From: Rhodocyclus purpureus
GTDB taxonomy: Bacteria; Pseudomonadota; Gammaproteobacteria; Burkholderiales; Rhodocyclaceae
Direction: 5' to 3'
Length of the DNA stretch: 64,000 nt
NCBI RefSeq assembly: GCF_016653115.1
Contig: NZ_NHRX01000019.1
Span: 34,001 to 98,000 of the forward strand
Position numbers and translations under genes: made by a program. This document shows, one piece after another, positions 11,772-20,195 of this stretch (the stretch's first letter is position 1; every line of letters starts with the position of its first letter). Under the pieces are notes generated by a model. It saw nothing but the letters and a program-made list of their open reading frames with translations, was not told the origin of the DNA and made no database searches.

Positions 11772-12497
11772 ATGCAAATCATGGAAATCCGCCCCGCCGC
11801 AGAACGCGGCCTCGCCAACTTCGGCTGGCTGCATTCGCAGCACAGCTTTTCCTTCGGCAGCTACTACGACCCGCAGCACATGGGGTTCTCGGACCTGTTG
11901 GTGATCAACGAAGACCGCGTGCGCCCGGGCCGGGGCTTCGACCCCCACGGCCATCGCGACATGGAGATCTTCTCCTATGTCCTCGAGGGTGCACTAGAGC
12001 ACAAGGATTCGATGGGCAACGGTTCGGTGATCCGCCCGGGCGACGTGCAGATGATGAGCGCCGGCACCGGCGTGCGGCACAGTGAATACAACGCCTCCCG
12101 CGAAGACTTGGTGCACTTCCTGCAGATCTGGATCGTGCCCGAGCGCAAGGGCGTGGCGCCGCGCTACCAGCAACAGCATTTTGCCGTCGCGGAAAAGCGC
12201 GGCAAGCTGCGGATGATCATCTCGCCCGATGGAGCCGAGGGCTCGCTGTCGGTGTATCAGGACGCCCGCGTGTACGCCGGCCTCTTCGACGGGAATGAAG
12301 CGCAATCTTTCCAGTTGCCTGCGAACCGTTTCGCCTACGTTCATGTCGTGCGCGGCACGCTCGAGGTCAATGGCCAGCGCCTGGCCGCCGGCGACGCGCT
12401 CAAGCTGCGTAGCGTACGCGAGATCGGCTTCGCGAAGGGTGAGCAGGCCGAGGTACTGCTGTTCGACTTGAGCCCCAACGAAACGCCGCATTACTGA
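11772..12497 (+). CDS. Pirin-family bicupin protein (YhhW-type quercetinase)
   Basis: The 241-residue protein is of normal pirin length. The metal-binding set in the N-terminal cupin is intact: H59 and H61 (DPHGHRDMEI), H103 and E105 (GVRHSEYN), matching the YhhW ligands. A second, metal-free cupin follows (FAYVHVVRGTLEVNGQ). YhhW-type pirins can cleave quercetin in vitro; the physiological role is unclear. Two starts are possible (11772 or the ATG at 11781, MEIRPAAERG, closer to the family start). Together with azoR and katG it fits a redox-response neighbourhood. Confidence 0.9.
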   Translation: MQIMEIRPAAERGLANFGWLHSQHSFSFGSYYDPQHMGFSDLLVINEDRVRPGRGFDPHGHRDMEIFSYVLEGALEHKDSMGNGSVIRPGDVQMMSAGTGVRHSEYNASREDLVHFLQIWIVPERKGVAPRYQQQHFAVAEKRGKLRMIISPDGAEGSLSVYQDARVYAGLFDGNEAQSFQLPANRFAYVHVVRGTLEVNGQRLAAGDALKLRSVREIGFAKGEQAEVLLFDLSPNETPHY

Positions 12498-12693
12498 CCC
12501 AGCAAGCCGGTCGCTCGCCTCGGGCTGGCCAAAGTCACCGTCCAGCGATTGCATCTGCCCGGCTTTGCCTGATGGCAGTGCGACGGCCCGGCCAATGCGA
12601 AATGGCCGCACCTCGGCGTCAAGTATCGGCACGCGGCCGGCCACGGGCCGCCCTGCTGCTAAAATAGGCGGCTTCCGGAAACGAGGAACCGCC

Positions 12694-14520
12694 GTGAGCA
12701 CCACCCCGAACGAAAACGCCGCGCCCGCCAGCAACTTCATCCGCAACATCATCGACGCCGATCTGGCCGCCGACAAGTTCGCCCAACGCCGCTGGCGCGG
12801 GCAACCAGGTGCTGCCGCCGACCACGGCGCCGCGCCGCTCGACCCGGCACGCATCCGCACGCGCTTCCCGCCCGAGCCGAACGGCTACCTGCACTACGGC
12901 CATGCCAAGTCGATCTGCCTCAACTTCGGCCTCGCCGAACAGTATGGCGGCCGCTGCCACCTGCGCTTCGACGACACCAACCCGGAGAAGGAAGACCAGG
13001 AATTCGTCGACTCGATCATCGACGCGGTGCGCTGGCTCGGCTTCTCCTGGCAGGACGACAAGGAGGACAACCTCTACCACGCCTCCGACTACTTCCCGTG
13101 GATGGTCGCGTTCGCCGAGCACCTGATCGTCACCGGCAACGCCTACGTCGACAGCCAGAGCGCCGAGGAAATCCGCGCCGGCCGCGGCACGCTGACTCAA
13201 GCCGGCGTCGATTCGCCCTACCGCACGCGCAGCGCCGAGGAGAACCTCGACCTCTTCAAGCGCATGCAGGCCGGCGAATTTGCCGACGGAACGCACGTGC
13301 TGCGCGCGAAGATCGACATGAGCGCGCCGAACATCAACCTGCGCGACCCGCTGATCTACCGCATCCGCCACGCCGAGCACCACCGCGCCGGCAACCGTTA
13401 CTGCGTCTATCCCCTGTACACCTTCGCGCACCCGATCGAGGACGCGCTCGAAAACATCACGCACTCGATCTGCACGCTCGAATTCGAGGACCAGCGCCCG
13501 TTCTACGACTGGCTGCTCGAACGCCTGGCCGAGACGACGACGCTTGCCGACGGGCGCGTCGTCGGCGGGCTGCTGCAGCGCCCGCTGCCGCAGCAGATCG
13601 AGTTCTCGCGGCTGAACCTCACCTACGTCGTCCTCTCCAAGCGCAAGCTGATCCAGCTGGTCGACGAAGGCCACGTCGACGGCTGGGACGACCCGCGCCT
13701 GCCGACGCTCGCCGGCGCCCGCCGCCGCGGCTACTCGCCCGAGGGCTTCCGCCTCTTCGCCGAGCGCATCGGCGTCTCCAAGTCGGACTCGCTGATCGAC
13801 TTCACCCTGCTCGAAGACTGTCAGCGCGAGGCACTCAACGAATCGGCCGAGCGCCGCATCGCCGTGCTCGACCCCCTGAAGCTGATCATCACCAACTACC
13901 CGGAAGGCCAGCGCGAGGACTGCTCGGCGCCGAACCACCCGCAGAAACCCGAGCTCGGCAGCCGCACCATCCCCTTCGGCCGCGAGCTGTGGATCGAGCG
14001 CGAGGACTTCATGGAAGTCCCGAGCAAGGGCTACCGCCGCCTCTTCCCCGGCAACCTGGTCAGGCTGCGCTACGGCTACGTGGTGCGCTGCACGGGCTGC
14101 GAGAAGGACGCCGACGGCAAGGTCACCGCGGTGCTCTGCGAATACCTGCCCGAGACCAAGTCGGGGACGCCCGGCGCCGACTCGGTCAAGGTCAAGGGCA
14201 ACCTGCACTGGGTGTCGGTCGCCGACGCCTACACCTGCGAGATCCGTCTCTACGACCGGCTGTTCGCGGTGCCGGCGCCCGGCGCCCGCAGGGAGGGAGA
14301 TGCCGAAGGACTCGAACGCAACTTCCTCGACGACATCAACCCGAACTCGCGCGTGACGATCACCGCACAGCTCGAGCCGGCGCTGAAGGACGCCGCGCCC
14401 GAAGCGCGCTTCCAGTTCGAGCGCCATGGCTACTTCGTCGCCGACCGCGTCGACAGCCGCCCGGGCGCGCCGGTATTCAACCGCGCGGTGACGCTCAAGG
14501 ACTCGTGGAACAAGGGCTGA
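12694..14520 (+). CDS. glnS: Glutamine--tRNA ligase
   Basis: The 608-residue class I synthetase charges tRNA-Gln. The HIGH motif is HYGH at residues 67-70, within PPEPNGYLHYGHAKS. The KMSKS equivalent is VVLSKRKL near residue 311-318, and the C-terminal anticodon-binding beta-barrels are present. It is about 50 residues longer than E. coli GlnRS, partly from a short insertion (RGQPGAAADHGAAP) near residue 36. The GTG at 12694 has GAGGA six to seven bases upstream and gives the expected SNFIRNIIDADL N-terminus. A TAAAAT -10-like element occurs about 30 bp upstream. Confidence 0.97.
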   Translation: MSTTPNENAAPASNFIRNIIDADLAADKFAQRRWRGQPGAAADHGAAPLDPARIRTRFPPEPNGYLHYGHAKSICLNFGLAEQYGGRCHLRFDDTNPEKEDQEFVDSIIDAVRWLGFSWQDDKEDNLYHASDYFPWMVAFAEHLIVTGNAYVDSQSAEEIRAGRGTLTQAGVDSPYRTRSAEENLDLFKRMQAGEFADGTHVLRAKIDMSAPNINLRDPLIYRIRHAEHHRAGNRYCVYPLYTFAHPIEDALENITHSICTLEFEDQRPFYDWLLERLAETTTLADGRVVGGLLQRPLPQQIEFSRLNLTYVVLSKRKLIQLVDEGHVDGWDDPRLPTLAGARRRGYSPEGFRLFAERIGVSKSDSLIDFTLLEDCQREALNESAERRIAVLDPLKLIITNYPEGQREDCSAPNHPQKPELGSRTIPFGRELWIEREDFMEVPSKGYRRLFPGNLVRLRYGYVVRCTGCEKDADGKVTAVLCEYLPETKSGTPGADSVKVKGNLHWVSVADAYTCEIRLYDRLFAVPAPGARREGDAEGLERNFLDDINPNSRVTITAQLEPALKDAAPEARFQFERHGYFVADRVDSRPGAPVFNRAVTLKDSWNKG

Positions 14521-14557
14521 CGCCGCAGTCGCACCCCTCACTTCGCCGCATCTTCCC

Positions 14558-14587
14558 GGGGTCCCGTCGCCATCGCGACGGGACCCC
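14558..14587 (+). terminator. Strong stem-loop after glnS
   Basis: A perfect 13-bp stem (GGGGTCCCGTCGC at 14558-14570 with its complement at 14575-14587) encloses a CATC loop. It is followed by TGATTCATTTGTCC, a broken T-rich tract. It sits 38 bp past the glnS stop and 26 bp before the radical SAM start, so it probably limits read-through from glnS. Confidence 0.65.
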
Positions 14588-14612
14588 TGATTCATTTGTC
14601 CCTGCTGAAACC

Positions 14613-15779
14613 ATGACCGAAAGCACCCTCGAACTCCGCCCCGCCGCCTCTGCCAGCCAGCCCCACCTCGACCCGATCGTCGGCGGCCGCGTCGAACTGC
14701 AACTGCTGACCACCCTGAAGTGCAACTTGAAGTGCACCTACTGCTCGCTCGGCGTCGGCGACGTGCTCGGCTCGCAGACCGAGTTGAAATACGACATCGA
14801 GCAGCTCGCCGCCTTCATCGACAAACAGCTCGCCGGCAAGGAAATCTACGTCACCTTCTACGGCGGCGAGCCGACCCTCAACCTGCCGCTGATGAAGGAA
14901 GTGATGCGCCGCTTCCCCGGCTTCCGCTACCAGTTGCAGACCAACGGCACGCTGCTCGACAACCTGCCCGACTGGATGCTGCACAAACTCTCCAACGTGC
15001 TCGTCTCGATCGACGGCGGCGAGGCCACCACCGACGGCTTCCGCGGTCGCGGCGTCTGGCGGCAGGTGCAGAAGAACGTCGCCCACGTGCGCGACCGAAT
15101 CGGCGGCACCGTCACCGCGCGCGTCACCTGGGGCAAGCCGGAAACAAGCTTCGAGGAACTCGACGACCTCGCCGAGAGCTTCGACTACCTCTACTGGCAG
15201 TTCGTCGCCGACGAGCAGTACGGCGGCGACTCGCTCGAACGGCGCAAGGAAGTGCTGGTGCGCCTGATCGACAAGTTCTTCAACCGCACCGACAAGCTCT
15301 ACCCGCTGATCCCGCTGATGGGGATGGTGCGCAACAAGGTGCTGCCCTCGCGCGTCGAGGAACTGTGCCACGGCCTCACGCAGTGCCGCGTATCGACGCA
15401 CATCCTCAACGTGATGCCCGACGGCCGCATCTTCCCCTGCCCCGACATGCTCTACGACCCGGCCATGCAGATGGGCGAAATCCAGGGCAACTGGTTGAAG
15501 TGCAGCCCGCTGCAGCCGCACCCGGCGATGCCCTGCGAGTCCTGCGAGGCCTTCGCCTGGTGCCGCAGGAACTGCATGAAGAACCTGCACCGCGGCTACG
15601 TGCAGGGCGACGCCGCCTACCGCGAGCGCGTCGTCGAACCGATCTGCGAGCTGATCCGCTTCATGGGCCGCGAGATCGACCGCCACGACCCGCAGGCGTG
15701 GTTCGCCGAAGCGACCCTGCCGGTCAGGAAGCAGGTGGCGGATGCGGAGGTCTACGAGTACGTCGAGATCATGCCGTAG
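14613..15779 (+). CDS. Radical SAM/SPASM-domain protein, putative peptide- or protein-modifying enzyme
   Basis: The 388-residue protein has the CxxxCxxC cluster site C37, C41, C44 (LKCNLKCTYCSLG). The radical SAM core includes FYGGEPTLN, QTNGTLL and LVSIDGG. The C-terminal part carries many cysteines (ELCHGLTQC, MPDGRIFPCPDM, CESCEAFAWCRRNC), the pattern of a SPASM auxiliary-cluster domain. SPASM enzymes often modify ribosomal peptides or mature sulfatases; this one resembles the AF1577-type group as I recall it, which is not certain. No precursor-like small Cys- or repeat-rich peptide gene is visible on either side. Confidence 0.85.
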   Translation: MTESTLELRPAASASQPHLDPIVGGRVELQLLTTLKCNLKCTYCSLGVGDVLGSQTELKYDIEQLAAFIDKQLAGKEIYVTFYGGEPTLNLPLMKEVMRRFPGFRYQLQTNGTLLDNLPDWMLHKLSNVLVSIDGGEATTDGFRGRGVWRQVQKNVAHVRDRIGGTVTARVTWGKPETSFEELDDLAESFDYLYWQFVADEQYGGDSLERRKEVLVRLIDKFFNRTDKLYPLIPLMGMVRNKVLPSRVEELCHGLTQCRVSTHILNVMPDGRIFPCPDMLYDPAMQMGEIQGNWLKCSPLQPHPAMPCESCEAFAWCRRNCMKNLHRGYVQGDAAYRERVVEPICELIRFMGREIDRHDPQAWFAEATLPVRKQVADAEVYEYVEIMP

Positions 15780-15837
15780 GCGGCAAGAACGCCCGCCGCT
15801 GCAACGGATCCCGGGTGCTGCCGATGACCGTACAGGC

Positions 15838-16164
15838 TTACTCGGCGATGCCGAGAAAGACTGCCAGGCAGCGCTCGACTTCCAGCATCCGGCCTGCATC
15901 GAGCCTGCCGAAGCTCGGCCCGACTTTCTCGCGTGCGACGGTCATGCATTTGTCGACCATCACTTGCGACGAACTGCGCAAGCCGTTGGCGGGCGTCGGT
16001 TCGACGGCGACGCGAAAAAGCGCCGCGTCGCGCAGTTCGCTGGTGACGTGCAAGACCGTCACCGACGGATGGGCAGCAAAGAAATCGGACTGGATGACCA
16101 GCGCCGGTCGCGGCTTCCCGTAGTCTCCTTGCAGTGCGATCGTGACCAGGTCGCCGCGTCTCAT
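15838..16164 (-). CDS. MazF/PemK-family endoribonuclease toxin
   Basis: The 108-residue protein begins MRRGDLVTIALQGDYGKPRPALVIQSD, given here in full only by its first part MRRGDLVTIA and the family loop GKPRPALVIQ. It also has the internal VTVLHVTSEL strand pair and REKVGPSFGRL region of the PemK/MazF beta-barrel. It should cleave mRNA when released from its antitoxin. Its ATG (16164) overlaps the antitoxin stop codon in an ATGA, showing translational coupling. The conserved Arg in the GDYGKPRP segment and the downstream Thr/Ser are retained, so it looks intact. Confidence 0.85.
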   Translation of the reverse strand: MRRGDLVTIALQGDYGKPRPALVIQSDFFAAHPSVTVLHVTSELRDAALFRVAVEPTPANGLRSSSQVMVDKCMTVAREKVGPSFGRLDAGRMLEVERCLAVFLGIAE

Positions 16165-16373
16165 TCCCAGCCCTCGACGTCGGCAGCCGCCGCGATCCAG
16201 TCGAGAACATCCCGCTCCTGTGTGTCGCCGCGCAAGGACTCGGACTGGCGGCGGCATTCTTCAGCAAACGAGGGGCGGCGCGTATCCGGCACCCAAAGCT
16301 GTACCGGACGCAGTCCAGCCATGCGCAGGGCCTGTCGGCGCTTCTGGACTCTGGCAGTCACTGTCGTGGTCAT
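16161..16373 (-). CDS. MazE-like antitoxin (DUF3018-type)
   Basis: The 70-residue protein begins MTTTVTARVQKRRQALRMAG and continues RPVQLWVPDTRRP, the short DNA-binding ribbon/helix module typical of antitoxins paired with PemK toxins. An acidic C-terminal tail (RDVLDWIAAAADVEGWE) would cover the toxin. The ATG at 16373 has GGAG seven bases upstream and is preferred over the ATG at 16385, whose position overlaps the operator. It precedes and overlaps the toxin gene, as is normal for this class. Confidence 0.8.
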   Translation of the reverse strand: MTTTVTARVQKRRQALRMAGLRPVQLWVPDTRRPSFAEECRRQSESLRGDTQERDVLDWIAAAADVEGWE

Positions 16374-16446
16374 GAGATTCTCCATGAGTTACATGTAACA
16401 AGATAGCCGCCTCTTGCGTTACATGCAACTTGAGCGTCACGGCCAC
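16374..16446 (-). promoter_or_regulatory. Toxin-antitoxin promoter with two palindromic operators
   Basis: GTTACATGTAAC (16388-16399) is a perfect 12-bp palindrome. GTTACATGCAAC (16418-16429) is the same site with one mismatch, 30 bp (about three helical turns) away. On the minus strand TTGCAT inside the distal site and TATCTT next to the proximal site form a -35/-10 pair with exactly 17-bp spacing. The operators therefore cover both promoter elements. This fits autorepression by the antitoxin or toxin-antitoxin complex, which is standard in this class of modules. Confidence 0.7.
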
Positions 16447-16521
16447 TGCACTGCCAAGCACCGCAACAGCCGGCCGGGCAGGGGCTCACGCGCGGCGACG
16501 CTGAAGGCAGGACACTCCCGA

Positions 16522-17784
16522 TCATGCCGCAGGCTCGACGCAAGGCCGGGGCGCTGCCACGGTCTCACCTGCGCCGGCAGCATCGACCCCTGCGCTGCGC
16601 CGCTCCTCGGCCATCACCGCCCGAAGCAGGAACATGCCGGCGCCCATGACCACGGCGGTGACGACCAGCGCGCCGTGATAGCTGCCGGTGGCGGCGGCGA
16701 TGTAGCCGCTCATCGCCGGGGCGCCGATCTGCGCGACGCCGTAGCCGAGCGTCATCCTCGCCATCGCCTTGGCCGGGTTGGCCGGGAAGTGGCGGCCGAT
16801 CAGGGTCAGCGTCAGGCTGACGATGCCGACGAAGGTCGCGCCGAAGAGGATCGCGCCGAGCACGTTGAGCGCGGGACTGTCGCTGAGCACCGGCAGCAGG
16901 GTCGCCACCGCCTGCAGCCCGTAGGCGATCATCAGCGCGCGGATCTGGCCGATCGACGCCGCGACGCGGTCCCAGACGAAACAGGAGGGCGCCGCGGCGA
17001 GGCCGACGATCACCCACACCCAGCTGCCCTTGCCTGCGAGCAGCGGCAGTTGCACGAGGATGGCGACGATGAAGGTCGCGCTGACGACGAAACCGAACCC
17101 GGCGCAGAAGTAGGCGGCGATCATCAACCACAGCCAGCGCAGCGTCGGCGGCGCGACAGCCGTCGTGCTCGCAGCGCCCGCCGCCGGCTTGAGCGTCGCC
17201 GGTGGCGGCAGCCAGCGCCACGCCGGGACGAAGAAGCAGAGCCCGAGCAGGCCGAGCCCCAACCACTGCTGGTCCCAGGGGAGCCAGTCGACCATCGCGC
17301 CGACCGCGAATCCGGAGACGGCGATACCGAGCCCCAGTCCCATGAAGTGCAGTCCGAGTTCGGGACGGTGTCCCTGCCGCAGCAGCCAGTTGAGGACGAG
17401 GCCGGAAGCGAGCAGGAGCCCCGCCGTGCTGGAGAAGCCGGCGACGAATCGCAACAGCGCCCACAGCACGACGTCGTCGGTGAGCCCCATCGCCGCCGTG
17501 CTGGCGACGCCGAGGACGAGCCCGAGCCGGTAGAGGACGAACTTGCGCCCGAGGTCGCTGATCGAGGCCGCCAGCAGCGCGCCGAAGATGTAGCCCGCGT
17601 AGTTGATGGTCGCCAGCCAGCCACCGGCGACGTGCGACAGTTCCGCCTGCTCGCGCATGATCGGCAAGAGCGGCGTATAGGCGAAGCGCGCCAGCCCGAC
17701 GGTGAGGATCAGCGCGCAGACGCCCGCGGCGATGACGCGATAGCGCTCGCTGCGCACGGCCGGCGTCAGACTGCTCGTATTCAT
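16522..17784 (-). CDS. MFS transporter of the YbfB/YjiJ type
   Basis: The 420-residue protein has twelve predicted membrane helices. Features are the early GLARFAYTPLLPIMREQ segment, the MFS loop motif DLGRKFVLYRLG between helices 2 and 3, and ARMTLGYGVAQIGAPAMSGY late in the protein. It probably exports a small metabolite or drug; the substrate is not evident. The ATG at 17784 has GAGGAGAC upstream and is preferred to the ATG at 17817. It lies divergent from an AraC regulator at 18304, with two copies of the A repeat inserted in the 519-bp gap. Confidence 0.88.
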   Translation of the reverse strand: MNTSSLTPAVRSERYRVIAAGVCALILTVGLARFAYTPLLPIMREQAELSHVAGGWLATINYAGYIFGALLAASISDLGRKFVLYRLGLVLGVASTAAMGLTDDVVLWALLRFVAGFSSTAGLLLASGLVLNWLLRQGHRPELGLHFMGLGLGIAVSGFAVGAMVDWLPWDQQWLGLGLLGLCFFVPAWRWLPPPATLKPAAGAASTTAVAPPTLRWLWLMIAAYFCAGFGFVVSATFIVAILVQLPLLAGKGSWVWVIVGLAAAPSCFVWDRVAASIGQIRALMIAYGLQAVATLLPVLSDSPALNVLGAILFGATFVGIVSLTLTLIGRHFPANPAKAMARMTLGYGVAQIGAPAMSGYIAAATGSYHGALVVTAVVMGAGMFLLRAVMAEERRSAGVDAAGAGETVAAPRPCVEPAA

Positions 17785-17892
17785 CGGTTGTCTCCTCGCT
17801 CGAATCGTCATGTCCATGTTAGCGAGAGAGCACAGGCACGCCTTTCGATATACTGACGATGACTATCGACGAAACGCCAGGAACCCGATAAC

Positions 17893-18071
17893 GGTCATGG
17901 CGAGTTGCGCCAACCCGGAGCATGGCCCGTCCGCTACCGTTCATTGCGAGGCGCGCAGCGCCGTGGCAATCCAGTTCGTTCTTCTCTCTCCTCGCCCTCA
18001 GCAGCTTTCCAGGGCGCGCCGATAACAGCCCTACGCACTGGATCGCCACGCCCTGCGGGCTCGCGATGACG
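17893..18071 (+). repeat. Repeat A, full copy (17941-18071) with leading module B
   Basis: The copy starts TCATTGCGAGGCGCGCAGCG at 17941 and ends CTCGCGATGACG at 18071. The two ends are imperfect inverted repeats about 34 bp long (left GGCAATCCAG inward, right CTGGATCGCC inward), and each end is itself a hairpin around GGCGC..GCGCC or GCCC..GGGC. The preceding ~48 bp (17893-17940, with ACGGTCATGGCGAGT) match module B, also found at 59057-59113 and, inverted, at 45433-45510 and 52024-52095. Confidence 0.85.
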
Positions 18072-18095
18072 ATGTCGTTCCAGCTGGCGCTTTTA

Positions 18096-18275
18096 GTCAT
18101 TGCGAGGCGCGCAGCGCCGTGGCAATCCAGTTCGTTCTTCTGTCTCCTCGCCCTTACCAGCTTTCCAGGGCGCGCCGATATCAGCATCTACGCACTGGAT
18201 CGCCACGCTCTGCGGGCTCGCGATGACGGGTTGCTGCTCCGGGGCAGCGGCTTCATCCCTTCGCAGTTTCACGTT
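18096..18275 (+). repeat. Repeat A, full copy (18096-18228) with trailing module C
   Basis: This is a second direct copy, 155 bp downstream of the first, with the internal GGGCGCGCCGATA segment also conserved between the two. The trailing ~47 bp (18229-18275: GTTGCTGCTCCGGGGCAGC then TTCGCAGTTTCACGTTA) recur after the A copies at 24844 and 27496. This module C contains the hairpin GCTGC-TCCGG-GGCAGC and ends about 30 bp before the AraC start codon. Confidence 0.85.
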
Positions 18276-18303
18276 AAATCGGGCAATACGGCAGGAGTAA
18301 AGC

Positions 18304-19089
18304 ATGCTGGAGAGCGGAGACTGGACCACCATCGAGGTACCCGAGATCGACGCGCTGCCGGGCAAGGTCTTCCTGCGCTCGCAGAACCTGGCCGCACGCG
18401 AGCTCTTCCCGCCGCACACGCACCGCTGGCACCAGTTCGTGTACGCCACCTCGGGAACGCTGGTCGTCACCGTCGCCGACCGCTGGTACGTGATCACGCC
18501 CGAGCAGGCGATCTGGGTTCCGGTAGGCGTCGCGCACAGCACCGGCGCGCTCAGCGGCGCGGCCTTCCGCAACCTCTACGTCGCAGACTTCCCCGGACTC
18601 GACATGCCCGACCAGTGCACGGTTTATGCCGTCACCGGCCTCCTGCGCGCGCTGATCGTCGAGCTCGAACGCTGCGCCGAGGAGGGCGAAAGCGCGACCT
18701 ACGTCGACAAGGTGAACGAGCTCCTCTGCGAACAGCTCGGGCGACTCTCCCGGCAGGACTTCCACCTGCCGTGGCCGCGCAGTGCACAGCTGAACCGGAT
18801 CTGCTCGACGCTGCACGCCAACCCCGCCGACCCGCGCAGCATCGACGACTGGGGACGCGAACTCGGTGCCTCGGGACGGACCCTGGCGCGCCGATTCGAG
18901 AAGGAAGTCGGCATCTCGCTGCGCGAGTGGCGGCACAAGCTGCGCCTGTTCCTGGCGATGGAATGGCTGTGCGCCGGGCGCCCCGTCACCGACATCGCGC
19001 TCGACCTCGGCTACGCGTCGACCTCGGCGTTCACCTACATGTTCAGGCAGGAAATGGGCTGCCCGCCATCGGCATGGCGGTCGCGCTGA
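18304..19089 (+). CDS. AraC-family regulator with N-terminal cupin
   Basis: The 261-residue protein has an N-terminal cupin-like ligand domain (HTHRWHQFVYATSG with paired His) and a C-terminal double helix-turn-helix from about residue 165 (SIDDWGRELGASGRTLARRF, then VTDIALDLGYASTSAFTYMF). The organisation resembles NimR (YeaM), which controls a divergent MFS transporter in E. coli. That parallels the divergent MFS gene at 16522, so a local regulator-exporter pair is inferred. AGGAG lies upstream of the ATG at 18304. Confidence 0.88.
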   Translation: MLESGDWTTIEVPEIDALPGKVFLRSQNLAARELFPPHTHRWHQFVYATSGTLVVTVADRWYVITPEQAIWVPVGVAHSTGALSGAAFRNLYVADFPGLDMPDQCTVYAVTGLLRALIVELERCAEEGESATYVDKVNELLCEQLGRLSRQDFHLPWPRSAQLNRICSTLHANPADPRSIDDWGRELGASGRTLARRFEKEVGISLREWRHKLRLFLAMEWLCAGRPVTDIALDLGYASTSAFTYMFRQEMGCPPSAWRSR

Positions 19090-19169
19090 GGGCGCTGGTG
19101 TGTCGGCGCGAAATCCCGCAGAATGCGCCGGCTGTTCATCCAACGCCCTCCTTCCCGACTCACTCAGCG

Positions 19170-20174
19170 ATGCAACTCGACACCCTCCGCCAGCGCCTGC
19201 GTGCGCTCGGCGCCAAGCCGGCGCACGAGGCGCGCTTCCTGCGCGCCTGGGTGCAGGCGCGTTCGCTCGACAACCGCAAGAGCCGCGCCGAGGACTTCCT
19301 GCCGCTGGCGCTGCGCGAGGCTCTGCCCGAGATCGGCGCCGAGCTCGACGCGCTCGCGCGGGTCCGCTCCGAGCATCCGGGTGCCGACGGGTCGGCGCGC
19401 CTCCTCGTCGAACTCGCCGACGGGCAGACGGTGGAGAGCGTGCTGCTGCCGCGCGACGGGCTGTGCGTGTCGTCGCAGGTCGGCTGTGCGGTCGGCTGCG
19501 TTTTCTGCATGACCGGCCGCGACGGCCTCCTGCGCCAGCTGGGCAGCGCCGAGATCGTCGCGCAGGTGGTGCTCGCCCGGCGCCGGCGGCTGGTGAAGAA
19601 GGTCGTCTTCATGGGCATGGGCGAGCCGGCGCACAACCTCGACAACGTGCTCGACGCGATCGACTTCCTCGGCAGCTTCGGCGGCATCGGCCACAAGAAC
19701 CTGGTGCTGTCGACGGTCGGCGACCGCCGCGTCTTCGCGCGCATCGGTTCCGGCCCGGTCAAGCCGGCGCTGGCGCTGTCGCTGCACACGACGAAGGCGG
19801 ATCTGCGCGCGCAACTGCTGCCGCGCGCGCCGCGTCTTGCGCCCGAGGAAATCGTCGAGCTCGGCGAAGCCTACGCGCGCGCGAGCGGCTACCCGATCCA
19901 GTACCAATGGACACTGATCGAGGGCGTGAACGACGGCGAGGACGAAATCGACGGCATCGTCCGCCTGCTCGCCGGCAAGTACGCGCTGATGAACCTGATT
20001 CCGTACAACGCCACGGCCGCGCTCGAATTCCGCCGCCCGGCCTGGGAGGCAGCGACGGCGATGGCGCAGGAGCTGCACCGGCGCGGCGTGCTCACCAAGC
20101 TGCGCGATTCGGCCGGACAGGACGTCGACGGCGGCTGCGGGCAGTTGCGCGCGCGCACGCTTGCCGGGACCTGA
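19170..20174 (+). CDS. RlmN/Cfr-like radical SAM RNA methyltransferase
   Basis: The 334-residue protein has the cluster motif C106, C110, C113 (GCAVGCVFCMTG), GMGEP, LSLHTT and the C-terminal GGCGQL whose Cys (about C323) corresponds to the methylated Cys of RlmN. It therefore retains the parts for ping-pong methyl transfer to adenine C2 or C8 of RNA. It is shorter than canonical RlmN (E. coli 384 aa) and stands alone rather than in the usual ndk-rlmN-type setting, so it may be a paralogue with a different RNA target. The ATG at 19170 has no strong ribosome-binding site. Confidence 0.85.
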   Translation: MQLDTLRQRLRALGAKPAHEARFLRAWVQARSLDNRKSRAEDFLPLALREALPEIGAELDALARVRSEHPGADGSARLLVELADGQTVESVLLPRDGLCVSSQVGCAVGCVFCMTGRDGLLRQLGSAEIVAQVVLARRRRLVKKVVFMGMGEPAHNLDNVLDAIDFLGSFGGIGHKNLVLSTVGDRRVFARIGSGPVKPALALSLHTTKADLRAQLLPRAPRLAPEEIVELGEAYARASGYPIQYQWTLIEGVNDGEDEIDGIVRLLAGKYALMNLIPYNATAALEFRRPAWEAATAMAQELHRRGVLTKLRDSAGQDVDGGCGQLRARTLAGT

Positions 20175-20195
20175 GCCGCGACTGCCACGCGTCAT

